Positions 16,047 through 23,681 of a stretch of DNA of 24,861 bases are shown piece after piece. Under the pieces are notes generated by a model. The model saw only the letters and a list, made by a program, of their open reading frames with translations, had not been told where the DNA came from and did no database searches. Source of the stretch: JAUZPB01 sp037140715 (GTDB lineage Bacteria; Bacteroidota; Ignavibacteria; Ignavibacteriales; SURF-24); the NCBI GenBank assembly GCA_037140715.1, contig JBAXDX010000040.1, positions 1 through 24,861 of the forward strand, in the 5' to 3' direction. The translations under genes and the position numbers were made by a program. The stretch's first letter is position 1; each line of letters begins with the position of its first letter.

Positions 16047-16355
16047 ATGTTTGTTATTGTAGATATAGCGGGACAGCAGTTCAAGGTTTCAGAAAACCGG
16101 AAGTACTATGTTCCAAGATTAAAAGCTGAGCCGGAAACAGAAATAACTTTTGATTCTGTGTTATTGTTGTCCGATGAGCAGGGAACAAAAGTCGGCACAC
16201 CTTTTTTGAATGATTTAAAGGTTCAGGCAAAGGTAATTGAACACCTGAAGGATGATAAGGTCATAGTATTCAAGAAGAAGAGAAGAAAAGGTTACAGAGT
16301 TAAAAATGGTCACAGACAATTTTTAAGCAGGATTGAAATAACTAAGATAGGTTAA
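16047..16355 (+). CDS. rplU: 50S ribosomal protein L21
   Basis: Large-subunit protein binding 23S rRNA, 102 residues from the ATG at 16047. This start is preferred over an upstream in-frame TTG at 16011 because GGGAGG sits 6 nt before it and MFVIVDIAGQQFKVSENRKYYVPRL is the classic L21 opening; the TTG also lies in the predicted promoter. The C-terminal signature KKKRRKGYRVKNGHRQ is present. The leader contains a short possible hairpin (AAGCT/AGCTT). rpmA follows after 15 nt in the usual L21-L27 pair. Confidence 0.97.
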   Translation: MFVIVDIAGQQFKVSENRKYYVPRLKAEPETEITFDSVLLLSDEQGTKVGTPFLNDLKVQAKVIEHLKDDKVIVFKKKRRKGYRVKNGHRQFLSRIEITKIG

Positions 16356-16370
16356 AAACAGAGGTAAATT

Positions 16371-16631
16371 ATGGCTCATAAAAAAGGGCAGGGTTCATCA
16401 AGGAACGGCAGGGATAGTAATTCCCAAAGGCTTGGCGTTAAGAGGTTCGGCGGCGAGTTAGTTTCTGCCGGCTCAATTATAGTCAGGCAAAGAGGAACAA
16501 AATTCCATCCGGGTGAAAACGTTGGTATTGGAAGCGATGATACTTTGTATGCTAAGATTCAGGGGCATATCAAATTTGAATATAAACGCGGTGACAGAAA
16601 ATATATCAGCGTTTATGAAACCAGATCATAA
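16371..16631 (+). CDS. rpmA: 50S ribosomal protein L27
   Basis: 86 residues with the canonical opening MAHKKGQGSSRNGRDSNSQR, GVKRFGGELVSAGSIIVRQRG and FHPGENVGIGSDDTL. L27 reaches the peptidyl-transferase centre with its N-terminus; no extra cleavable N-terminal extension of the Firmicutes type is present. An AGAGGT site precedes the ATG. Second gene of the rplU operon, ending before a perfect GC-rich hairpin. Confidence 0.97.
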   Translation: MAHKKGQGSSRNGRDSNSQRLGVKRFGGELVSAGSIIVRQRGTKFHPGENVGIGSDDTLYAKIQGHIKFEYKRGDRKYISVYETRS

Positions 16632-16640
16632 TTGTTTTAT

Positions 16641-16667
16641 TTCCACCGCCTGCATCAGGCGGTGGAA
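16641..16667 (+). terminator. Perfect 12-bp GC-rich hairpin after rpmA
   Basis: TTCCACCGCCTG (16641-16652) pairs perfectly with CAGGCGGTGGAA (16656-16667) around the loop CAT. It begins 10 nt after the rpmA stop. The following sequence (TATTCTTCC) is only modestly T-rich, so termination is likely but not textbook. Confidence 0.65.
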
Positions 16668-17087
16668 TATTCTTCCCTGTCTGCATATCCTTTCTCTCCA
16701 TTCCAATATATCCTAATCTAAAATAATCTTCTGTGCTTATACCGGAATGAATTGAACCTGTTCCGGCTACCGGCATAATAACATGTCTTTTTAAAAACTG
16801 ATAAGAAGAATATCATCAGAATAAGGTTGTACGGCAAATTTCCCTTTTTGAATTGTCAGCCACGGCAATGAACCGGAGCGGGAATATGTCAGTAACGGGA
16901 ACCACCCGTCCGGGAATAGAAATTAAAACCGGTAAAGTAAAATGGATGTATGGTCTGTGATTTTCTTAATCATAATCATGTTCATAATCTTACCCGCTTC
17001 AGGAAAAATGAAGTATGATTAAGATTATGAATATGATTAAGAAGGAAATTTGTCGGATGCTCTTAAAATGAGGTTTGAAAAAGGGAA
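16668..17087. other. Gene-free stretch between rpmA and mdh with a possible gene remnant
   Basis: About 420 nt with no intact gene. It holds small inverted repeats (CCGGAA 16742-16747 with TTCCGG 16761-16766; ACGGG/CCCGT near 16900) and modular palindrome copy 5. On the minus strand 16922-16791 is an open stretch of 43 codons ending in TAA whose translation (PDGWFPLLTYSRSGSLPWL, then TIQKGKFAVQPYSDDILLI) looks protein-like, but it has no start and a stop directly upstream. A neighbouring frame upstream (HPFYFTGFNFYSRTGG) also looks protein-like, as if frameshifted. A decayed gene end cut by the repeat is possible but unproven. Confidence 0.35.
16961..17042. repeat. Modular palindrome copy 5
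   Basis: The left end TTTTCTTAAT is followed by CATAAT, CATGTT, CATAAT and CTTACC modules, a loop CGCTTCAGGAAAAATGAAG, and right modules ATTAAG, ATTATG, AATATG, ATTAAG. It has the full structure with both ends. It lies between convergent rpmA and mdh. Confidence 0.85.
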
Positions 17088-17117
17088 GGGATACTCCTTC
17101 CAATGAAAAAGTATCCC
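17088..17117 (-). terminator. Terminator of mdh
   Basis: Read on the minus strand, GGGATACT (17117-17110) pairs with AGTATCCC (17095-17088) around a 14-nt loop, and TTCCCTTTTTC follows. It starts 10 nt after the mdh stop. Confidence 0.7.
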
Positions 17118-17126
17118 TGAGAAAGT

Positions 17127-18092
17127 TTACAGACCGAGTCTTTCCATATCGGCTACTAAAGTTTTAATTGCATTTACAGAATTATCAAGAGCAGATTGTT
17201 CCTCTTCGTTTAATGAAAGTTCAACAATCCTTTCAATGCCTTTTTCGCCTAAGACTGCCGGTACCCCGACATAATAGCCGTCAACGCCGAATTCGCCATG
17301 CAGATAAGCACAGACAGGCAATAATCTCTTCTCATCAAATAAAATTGCTTCAGCCATAGTAATTGCCGAAGAAGCGGGAGAATAGAAAGCCGAGCCGGTC
17401 TTTAACAGATTAACTACTTCGCCGCCTGCCATTTTAGTTCTCTGAACCATCGCGTTCATCACTTCTTTTGCCTTAGCCACGTCATTATACTTACGTTCGA
17501 GCATTTCCATTACAGGGATGCCGTTCACATTTGCATAACGTACAAGCGGAACCATCGTATCACCATGCCCGCCTAAAACCGTAGCATTGATATCCTTAAC
17601 CGAAACGCCAAGCTCCCATCCGATAAATGTAGCAAAGCGCGATGAATCCAAAACTCCTGCCTGACCGATTACTCTCTCAGCAGGGAAGCCTGAAACCTTC
17701 TGAAACAAAGTTGCCATAGCATCCAGAGGATTAGAAATAATGATTACAATTGAATCCGGGGCGTAGGTTTTAACACCTTCAGCGACTGACTTCATAATCC
17801 TGGCATTTGTTACCAAAAGATCATCGCGGCTCATTCCGGGCTTGCGCGGAAGTCCTGCCGTTACAATTATAAGATTGCTACCTTCGATATCTTTATAATC
17901 ATTTGTTCCGCTTAAAAAAACGTCAAAGCCATCTACTCTTGAGGCTTCAACAATATCCAGAGTTTTCCCCTGTGGTAAATTTTCTACTACATCAAATAAA
18001 ACTACATCTCCGAGCCGCTTAAGCGCGATTAACTGGGCAAGCGCCCCGCCAATTTGTCCGCCGCCGATAAGAGCAATTTTTTTTCTGGCCAT
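17127..18092 (-). CDS. mdh: Malate dehydrogenase (LDH-like type)
   Basis: NAD-dependent interconversion of malate and oxaloacetate in the TCA cycle. 321 residues with the Rossmann loop GGGQIGG (10-16), the acidic NAD-selecting residue Asp34, substrate residues Arg83 and Arg89 in LPRKPGMSRDD, Asn121, Arg152 and the catalytic His176 in GGHGDTM. Arg83, where lactate dehydrogenases have Gln, supports malate specificity. It belongs to the tetrameric LDH-like MDH group common in Chlorobi and Bacteroidota. An AAGGAT site precedes the ATG. It is monocistronic: its own terminator follows, and 233 nt separate it from the next minus-strand gene. Confidence 0.96.
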   Translation of the reverse strand: MARKKIALIGGGQIGGALAQLIALKRLGDVVLFDVVENLPQGKTLDIVEASRVDGFDVFLSGTNDYKDIEGSNLIIVTAGLPRKPGMSRDDLLVTNARIMKSVAEGVKTYAPDSIVIIISNPLDAMATLFQKVSGFPAERVIGQAGVLDSSRFATFIGWELGVSVKDINATVLGGHGDTMVPLVRYANVNGIPVMEMLERKYNDVAKAKEVMNAMVQRTKMAGGEVVNLLKTGSAFYSPASSAITMAEAILFDEKRLLPVCAYLHGEFGVDGYYVGVPAVLGEKGIERIVELSLNEEEQSALDNSVNAIKTLVADMERLGL

Positions 18093-18325
18093 AATATAAC
18101 TATCCTTATTTGTTTGAATGTGATTTTAACTAAAATTACAAAATTACTTTTGTTTCAATTTTGAATATATACAGGAAATAAACTGTTTCCAATATTTAGA
18201 AAATATAAAACCTTATTAGACATCTTAAAGCATGGAAGAAACGCTGCATGGAATAAAATATTATATCATGCGTCAGTATCCGGATACATTTACACAGGAT
18301 TTATGGTAAAAGTAAACAATAAAAA

Positions 18326-18742
18326 CTATTTTTTAAGATTTAACGACAACTGAAGCTCCGTCCCATCGGGATGGAAAACATATTTCATATTATCCATACA
18401 TGTGCGCATTATGTAGAGTCCGCGGCCGTTCTCCTTAAATATGTTGTCCGCCTTAGTCGGGTCCGGTACCCTGGCAGGGTCAAAACCATTTCCCTGATCT
18501 TTAACAGAGATTTTTAACTCATTATTATTTCTGACTACATATATTGTAACTTTCTTATTTATATCAGATTTATTACCATGAAGCATTGCATTCGAAACAG
18601 CTTCATTAACAGAAAGCAGGAGGTTATTTATTACTGTTTTATCAAAATCAGTCTCCTTTGCAATATTTTCAAGAAATTCTTCTGCCTCCGGAAGAAGATC
18701 CAGGTCGCTGAATATCTCAAGCTGATATGATTTTTCAGACAC
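18326..18742 (-). CDS. RsbW/SpoIIAB-like anti-sigma serine kinase (HATPase_c_2)
   Basis: 138-residue single-domain GHKL ATPase of the anti-sigma type. The N box SVNEAVSNAMLHGN (44-57; Glu47, Asn51, His55), the G1 box DQGNGFDP (82-89) and the G2 box GRGLYIMR (106-113) are all visible. Such proteins bind a sigma factor or phosphorylate an STAS-domain antagonist. Neither an STAS protein, a PP2C phosphatase nor a sigma factor is nearby, so the target is unknown. The start is a GTG with GGAG about 6 nt upstream. The gene for an outer-membrane protein ends 59 nt upstream on the same strand and may be cotranscribed. Confidence 0.9.
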   Translation of the reverse strand: MSEKSYQLEIFSDLDLLPEAEEFLENIAKETDFDKTVINNLLLSVNEAVSNAMLHGNKSDINKKVTIYVVRNNNELKISVKDQGNGFDPARVPDPTKADNIFKENGRGLYIMRTCMDNMKYVFHPDGTELQLSLNLKK

Positions 18743-18801
18743 AGTAACTCCACTAATAAATAAGCTTTGTTAAAAATAATAAAAAAAAACAATATTACAA
18801 T

Positions 18802-20727
18802 TTATAAAATCCAGTTAATCTGAATATTTAAATTAGCCATCTTCCGGTGAATATTTTTTTCAGATGTAATAAATTCGTACCAGCCGGTAACCATAATGTT
18901 AAGGCGGCCGTTAACCAGCGTTGAAAATTCCGTTACGGGTCCAACGCTCCTGTAGCCTGATTCAGGTTCTTTTATGTTATTATTGAAACTGTAAGTTTTA
19001 AGTAGCAGATAACGGATGCCGGCTCCAAATGTCAGTCCCTGATAAGAATAAAATAGCTTAGGTTCAAAATTATACTCATTAAGAATCCTGACCGGCTTAC
19101 CGGAAAATTTTGCCCAGTTAAAGTTACCCTGTTCGGAGAATTTTATTGTGCCAAGCAGTGCAACTGAGATATGGCTTCCAAGTCTTATTGTAGTCGAGTC
19201 CTGATATGCCAGCTGCCTGTATGAATAACTCCTGAAGTTTGGATCTGTATCCTCGAAGTCATACGTAATATAATTGGCTGATACTTCAAAGAGGTTTTTC
19301 GAAGTGAGCATTCCCGACTGGTAATTTCCGCCTGTTCCAAGCTTCAGGAATCTCGATATATTATTATTCGAGCTTCTTTCAGAATAAATATATACAATAT
19401 GATTCAAACTTCCTTCGAGGCTGATAAATGTATCAAAACATGGAGTCATATTGTGCAGATAATAAATCCTGAAAATCGAAAGCAGCTCATCCCTGTCATC
19501 GAAGTTATTTTCGCCTGGTGTATCATACGTCAGCTTGTTATGGAACAGACTTAAGAACAATCTGTCTCTGTTGCTGAGTTTCAGGCTGCCGGTAAATGAT
19601 ACATATATCCGGTCTGTTATATTATTCTTCTGTGCTTCCTGGCTATTGCGCTCTTCGTATGTTTTAAGGCGTTCGTCTTTCATGAATATATTAGTCTCTT
19701 CAAATTTCTTTGCCGTGTGTTTTTCATTTCGTTCCGAATAATTTAATTTAAGCAGACCATCAAACGCAGTTGAACGATATTCCACAAAAGACTCTAAATC
19801 TATTTTAAACTCTTCCACTTTTAAATCAAAAACGGACGTACTGATATCGCTAAGCAGTCTGTAACGTGTATCTCTGTCAATTACTCTCCAGGAAGTCCTG
19901 GCATTAATGCCCAAAGTGAAATCTTTATATATATCCGGCGCAAGGAAGCGGTCTTCTGCATAATAATTTGTTTCAATTCTTGACTGGATATTATTTGCCA
20001 CGCTGAAAGTTCTTCTTATTACCGAATCAGCAGTATAATAGAAATCTTTTCTGTTCTGTAAATAATACCAGTTAAAAATATTCTTAAACGTGCCACTCAT
20101 TTCATTCGTTAATGAGAAATTAATTAATTTGAGAAAGTTCTTCCGCGGCGATATATCCTCATTTAGAAACTTCACTATTGAAAATATATTAAAGTCATTT
20201 AGCGGCAGGCTGTCAATAAATCCTTCGAACCCGTAGAACTGTCCGTAGTCATCTTCACCTATCTGGTTATTGTTTTCGTAGCCGTAGAAAGGAGTAGCAT
20301 AAATTTTGCCGAGGGGACTGAATTTCAGGAACATTGATACATTACTTACAGATGCCTGGTTAAGGGCGAGCTTCCTGTCATCTGACAGGATATTGTTATT
20401 GGCGAGCATACCCATTTTCAGATTATCATATACATTATATTCTCCGAAAAGGGAGAAGTAATGTTCATCTTTTATATTATCCAGTGTTGACCTGACTAAT
20501 GTGGAATTAAAATTCTCGGTAACGCCCATAAACAGACTGCCGGACTTTTGTCCATAGGTAAACAGGGAATTAAGGTTGTAGGTGTTAAGTTGTTTATCAA
20601 ACCTTGTAAGGAGCAGGTGCTTTGACCATACTGAAGCTGTAAAGTTAAGACTGTCATGAGCATTCTGCGCTCTGAATGAGGATGAAACCGCCAAAAACAA
20701 TGCTATGATAAATATATTTTTTTTCAA
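18802..20727 (-). CDS. Large outer-membrane beta-barrel-like protein, unknown function
   Basis: About 641 residues if started at the TTG at 20727, which gives MKKNIFIIALFLAVSSSFRAQ, a good Sec signal peptide with likely cleavage near AQ. The frame extends up to a GTG at 20766, but that start lies inside a terminator hairpin and adds a non-signal-like segment, so I reject it. The rest is rich in Asn, Tyr, Phe and alternating strands (YFSLFGEYNVYDNLKMGML, RLFLSLFHNKLTY, SHISVALLGTIKFSE) and ends in NLNIQINWIL with a C-terminal hydrophobic residue, as in outer-membrane barrels. It resembles no family I can name. The partner downstream is an anti-sigma kinase. The Shine-Dalgarno is poor. Confidence 0.75.
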   Translation of the reverse strand: MKKNIFIIALFLAVSSSFRAQNAHDSLNFTASVWSKHLLLTRFDKQLNTYNLNSLFTYGQKSGSLFMGVTENFNSTLVRSTLDNIKDEHYFSLFGEYNVYDNLKMGMLANNNILSDDRKLALNQASVSNVSMFLKFSPLGKIYATPFYGYENNNQIGEDDYGQFYGFEGFIDSLPLNDFNIFSIVKFLNEDISPRKNFLKLINFSLTNEMSGTFKNIFNWYYLQNRKDFYYTADSVIRRTFSVANNIQSRIETNYYAEDRFLAPDIYKDFTLGINARTSWRVIDRDTRYRLLSDISTSVFDLKVEEFKIDLESFVEYRSTAFDGLLKLNYSERNEKHTAKKFEETNIFMKDERLKTYEERNSQEAQKNNITDRIYVSFTGSLKLSNRDRLFLSLFHNKLTYDTPGENNFDDRDELLSIFRIYYLHNMTPCFDTFISLEGSLNHIVYIYSERSSNNNISRFLKLGTGGNYQSGMLTSKNLFEVSANYITYDFEDTDPNFRSYSYRQLAYQDSTTIRLGSHISVALLGTIKFSEQGNFNWAKFSGKPVRILNEYNFEPKLFYSYQGLTFGAGIRYLLLKTYSFNNNIKEPESGYRSVGPVTEFSTLVNGRLNIMVTGWYEFITSEKNIHRKMANLNIQINWIL

Positions 20728-20751
20728 ATCAGGCTTTAGGAGTAAAATTAA

Positions 20752-20778
20752 ATAAGCCGGAAGCACTCTCCGGCTTAT
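20752..20778 (-). terminator. Hairpin terminator, probably of the beta-CASP gene
   Basis: On the minus strand ATAAGCCGGA (20778-20769) pairs with TCCGGCTTAT (20761-20752), loop of 7 nt, followed by TTAATTTTA. It sits about 140 nt after the beta-CASP stop and directly before the outer-membrane gene, whose extended GTG reading would begin inside it. Confidence 0.75.
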
Positions 20779-20819
20779 CCGGACTTTATGAATATGTAAT
20801 TACATGCAGTTATTTAACC

Positions 20820-20897
20820 CGGGTGTATGACAAATCCCCATTCTTACTCATAATCATAATCTTAATCATACTCATTTTATCTTTTGTCGTACACCCG
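20820..20897. repeat. Composite inverted repeat enclosing modular repeat copy 6
   Basis: CGGGTGTATGACAAA (20820-20834) and TTTGTCGTACACCCG (20883-20897) are inverted copies with a single difference (a T-G pair in the stem). Between them at 20841-20878 is a one-sided modular arm (CTTACT, CATAAT, CATAAT, CTTAAT, CATACT, C). The outer 15-mer recurs at 22405-22419, again next to a modular repeat. Confidence 0.8.
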
Positions 20898-20916
20898 TTT
20901 ATCTTTAATATATGAA

Positions 20917-22314
20917 CTAAATTTTATAAACACTGCCTTTTTCAGGAATAACAATATTTTCAAAGTTAACCGATTTAAGTCTTTCGGAAAACTTTTCCAT
21001 CTGATCCATATCGCCGTGTACCAGAAACAGTTGTTGCATTCTTCCCTTATCAAACTGACTGCAATAAGAGATCAGTTCATTTGAATCAGCATGTGCGCTG
21101 AGAGAGTTCATCACAATTACCTCCGCGTTAAGGTTGTATTCATCGCCAAATATCTTAATTACACTTTGATGCTCGACAATCCTGCGTGCCAGTGTATTTT
21201 CAGCCGCATATCCTACAATCAGAATAATATTGTCGGGGTTTTCAACATTATTTGCCAGATGATGAAGTATTCTGCCGGCTTCCGCCATACCGGAGCTTGC
21301 TATAATCATGCACGGGCCCGGAATATCATTAAGCCTCTTCGATTCTTCCACATCCTTTATATATGTAAGTCTGTTAAAGCCGAACGGGTCCTTATTTTTC
21401 AGCAGGTATTGTGAGATTTCATTATCGAAGCATTCCGAATGCAGTCTGAATATTTCAGTAGCATTAACAGACAACGGGCTGTCCACATAAACAGGTATTT
21501 TATCAGCTTTGCCACTTTCGAAGAGGTTGTTAAGCCAATAGACTAATTCCTGGGTTCTGCCAACACTAAATGAGGGCACAATTATCTTTCCCTTTTGCTT
21601 TACAGCCTTACGGATTACATCGGCAAGTTTAGCCTCCGTATTTTCAGGCGTATCGTGGAATCTTCCTCCGTAAGTACTCTCGCACAGGAAGTATTCACAG
21701 TCCGGTATCTTTTCCGGGTCTTTAAGGATAGGCATATCAGGCCGGCCAAGGTCCCCTGAATAGCCAAGATTAATAATGCGTCCTTCATCCCTGATAACAA
21801 GGAATGAAACAGCTGACCCTAATATATGTCCGGCATCAAAGAAAGTGAGCATAATATCATTTGTTATTTCAAACTCCCTGTGGTAATTAAGTCCCACAAA
21901 GCGTTTTATAGTTTCCTCAACATCTTTCATTGTATAAAGAGGAGTAAAAGGGTTCTGTCCTTTTTTCTTTCTGCGTTTATTTACGAACTCAGTATCCTTT
22001 TCCTGAATAAATGCGCTGTCGCGTAGCATAACAGCCGCCAGGTCTCTTGTTGCGAATGTGCAGTAAATATTTCCTTTAAAGCCGGAGCGCACCAGATTAG
22101 GCAGGTTGCCCGCATGGTCAATATGCGCATGGGACAGAATTACAAAGTCAATTTCCTCCGGGTCAAATGAGTCAAAATTCCTATTTATTTCATAGGCTGA
22201 CTTTCGTTTGCCCTGATACATACCGCAGTCGAGCAGAAATGCAGAGCTTTCGGTCTTAACAAGGTGCATCGATCCTGTTACGGTGCGTGCAGCTCCAATA
22301 AATTGTAATTCCAT
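20917..22314 (-). CDS. Metallo-beta-lactamase/beta-CASP nuclease (CPSF-like, putative RNase)
   Basis: 465-residue cytosolic protein of the MBL-fold beta-CASP group, whose members are mostly RNA nucleases. Motif 2 HAHIDHAGN is at 62-70, followed by the later metal ligands in FFDAGHILGSA and SGDLGRPD. The beta-CASP insert carries PSFSVGRTQELVYWL, VYVDSPLSVNATEIF and ASSGMAEAGRILHHL, and the C-terminal Zn-hydrolase part has NSLSAHADSNEL. Both metal sites look intact. This bacterial group resembles the CPSF73-like and YsjA-type exonucleases more than RNase J, but no specific substrate can be read from sequence. A GAGGAT site precedes the ATG. It is divergent from the lytic transglycosylase. Confidence 0.9.
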   Translation of the reverse strand: MELQFIGAARTVTGSMHLVKTESSAFLLDCGMYQGKRKSAYEINRNFDSFDPEEIDFVILSHAHIDHAGNLPNLVRSGFKGNIYCTFATRDLAAVMLRDSAFIQEKDTEFVNKRRKKKGQNPFTPLYTMKDVEETIKRFVGLNYHREFEITNDIMLTFFDAGHILGSAVSFLVIRDEGRIINLGYSGDLGRPDMPILKDPEKIPDCEYFLCESTYGGRFHDTPENTEAKLADVIRKAVKQKGKIIVPSFSVGRTQELVYWLNNLFESGKADKIPVYVDSPLSVNATEIFRLHSECFDNEISQYLLKNKDPFGFNRLTYIKDVEESKRLNDIPGPCMIIASSGMAEAGRILHHLANNVENPDNIILIVGYAAENTLARRIVEHQSVIKIFGDEYNLNAEVIVMNSLSAHADSNELISYCSQFDKGRMQQLFLVHGDMDQMEKFSERLKSVNFENIVIPEKGSVYKI

Positions 22315-22404
22315 AGTTTATCCTCTTTATAATTTCCAAAATTGCCGGCAAAGAAAACTCAGTTTTCCGGAGATGAAATTAAGAAAACTAATAACAAGAT
22401 TAAA

Positions 22405-22514
22405 GGGTGCATGACAAATTTCCTGATGGTTGTTGAACCGGACAACAAGCCGGGACGGTTTTCTTAATCATACTTATAATCATAATCTTACTAACTTTGG
22501 GAAAAACGAGTATG
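22405..22514. repeat. GGGTGYATGACAAAT motif plus modular palindrome copy 7
   Basis: GGGTGCATGACAAAT at 22405-22419 matches the 20821-20835 copy in 14 of 15 bases. About 40 nt later (22460-22514) comes a modular copy: TTTTCTTAAT, CATACT, TATAAT, CATAAT, CTTACT, loop AACTTTGGGAAAAACGAG, then a nearly lost right arm (TATG only). It lies in the divergent promoter region of the beta-CASP and transglycosylase genes (22315-22580), which otherwise contains an AT-rich spacer and a small GAAAAC/GTTTTC hairpin. Confidence 0.75.
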
Positions 22515-22580
22515 AATTTGTAACAGAGTTTATTATTTTTGTAATGAAAACAGAATCTGAATTACTTATCAGGATAGTCT

Positions 22581-23525
22581 ATGAACATTGGAATTAAAAA
22601 CATAAAAATCTTCAGCATAATAAATTCTGTTGTAATAGTACTTGGAACAACAGTCATTGGCTCCTTCCTGTACAGTAGTTCCTTTTCTGCAGGTTGCCAG
22701 ACTGATACGCCGGTGCAGAAACAGCCAAAGGTCAGGAACTGCGAGATAGTCTCTCCTGAAATACCGGCAAACCTTGACTTCTGTGGCGAGAGAGTCCCGC
22801 TTGAGCATTTCTACGTTCGTGAACGTATTGACCGTGAGATGATTGTAAATACATATTTCCATTCAGCAACGATACTTGCTGTCAAACGCGCAAACAGATG
22901 GTTCCCTGTAATTGAGCCGATATTAAAAAAGAATGGAATACCTGCCGATTTTAAGTATTTATGCGTTGTTGAAAGCAATCTTGATAATGCTGTCTCTTCT
23001 GCGGGTGCGGCAGGGTTCTGGCAGTTTATAGAACCGACCGCTAAGTCTTACGGACTTGAAATAAACGACATGATAGATGAACGCTACAACATTGAGAAAG
23101 CAACTGAGGCGGCTTGTCAGTATCTTCTTACAGCTTATAATAAGTATCATAACTGGACGCTCGCCGCTGCTTCGTATAATATCGGGTTTGGCGGGGTTGA
23201 CAGGCAGATTGAAAGACAGAAGATGACAAGCTATTATGATATTCTCTTTGGTGAAGAAACTTCCCGATATGTGGCGCGGATAATCGCAATGAAGGAAATA
23301 TTCCGCGACCCGCAGAAATATGGCTACTTTATTAATAAAAATGACTATTATATCCCGCTTGAAAGTACTCTGCTTGCCGTAGATTCAAATATACCCGATC
23401 TGGCACTGTTTGCTATTTCCAAAGGTTTTAATTATAAGATACTGAAGATATATAATCCCTGGCTGAGAGATAACCTGCTGATTCCTCAAAAAGGGAAGAC
23501 TTATTTTATTAAAATTCCGAAGTAA
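22581..23525 (+). CDS. Lytic transglycosylase (SLT/MltD-like) with N-terminal membrane anchor
   Basis: Cleaves peptidoglycan between MurNAc and GlcNAc. 314 residues: a hydrophobic segment at about 10-30 (IFSIINSVVIVLGTTVIG), acting as signal or anchor, and a Cys39 in SFSAGCQ that could be a non-canonical lipobox. The SLT domain spans about 100-260, with catalytic Glu131 in CVVESNLDNAVSSAGAAGFW, then GFWQFIEPTAKSYGL, and AAASYNIGFGGVDRQI. The C-terminal 50 residues (LFAISKGFNYKILKIYNPWL, then LLIPQKGKTYFIKIP) look like one degenerate LysM-type module. It probably acts in the periplasm in wall remodelling. It stands alone; a modular repeat follows about 45 nt after the stop. Confidence 0.9.
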   Translation: MNIGIKNIKIFSIINSVVIVLGTTVIGSFLYSSSFSAGCQTDTPVQKQPKVRNCEIVSPEIPANLDFCGERVPLEHFYVRERIDREMIVNTYFHSATILAVKRANRWFPVIEPILKKNGIPADFKYLCVVESNLDNAVSSAGAAGFWQFIEPTAKSYGLEINDMIDERYNIEKATEAACQYLLTAYNKYHNWTLAAASYNIGFGGVDRQIERQKMTSYYDILFGEETSRYVARIIAMKEIFRDPQKYGYFINKNDYYIPLESTLLAVDSNIPDLALFAISKGFNYKILKIYNPWLRDNLLIPQKGKTYFIKIPK

Positions 23526-23570
23526 AGCAGGCAGCGGACCTGAAGTAAAATTGATATTGTACAATTGTTC

Positions 23571-23652
23571 TTCATACTCTTACTCATAATCTTAATCATA
23601 CTCATTTCCCATGAAGCGAGTAAGATTATGATTATGAGTAAGATTAAGAAAA
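23571..23652. repeat. Modular palindrome copy 8 (reversed)
   Basis: Left arm CATACT-CTTACT-CATAAT-CTTAAT-CATACT, loop CATTTCCCATGAAGC, right arm GAGTAAG-ATTATG-ATTATG-AGTAAG-ATTAAG, end AAAAA. Read on the minus strand, the loop CTCGCTTCATGGGAAATGA lines up with copies 1 and 5, so the element is inverted. The right arm pairs module by module with the left, with a few mismatches. Confidence 0.85.
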
Positions 23653-23681
23653 AGATGGGAGTGAATAATAATATTTTTATT

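Noticed and set aside
16632..17126. Possible structured RNA or riboswitch in the long gap after rpmA
   Set aside because: Only short unrelated inverted repeats and the modular repeat are seen; nothing matches a riboswitch class I know.
20727..20766. GTG start extending the outer-membrane protein by 13 residues
   Set aside because: It lies within a stable terminator hairpin, and the extension would precede and spoil a clean signal peptide that begins at the TTG.
22517..22541. Bacteroidota-type TTTG/TAnnTTTG promoter for the transglycosylase
   Set aside because: Both words are present, but the spacer is 13 nt rather than about 19.
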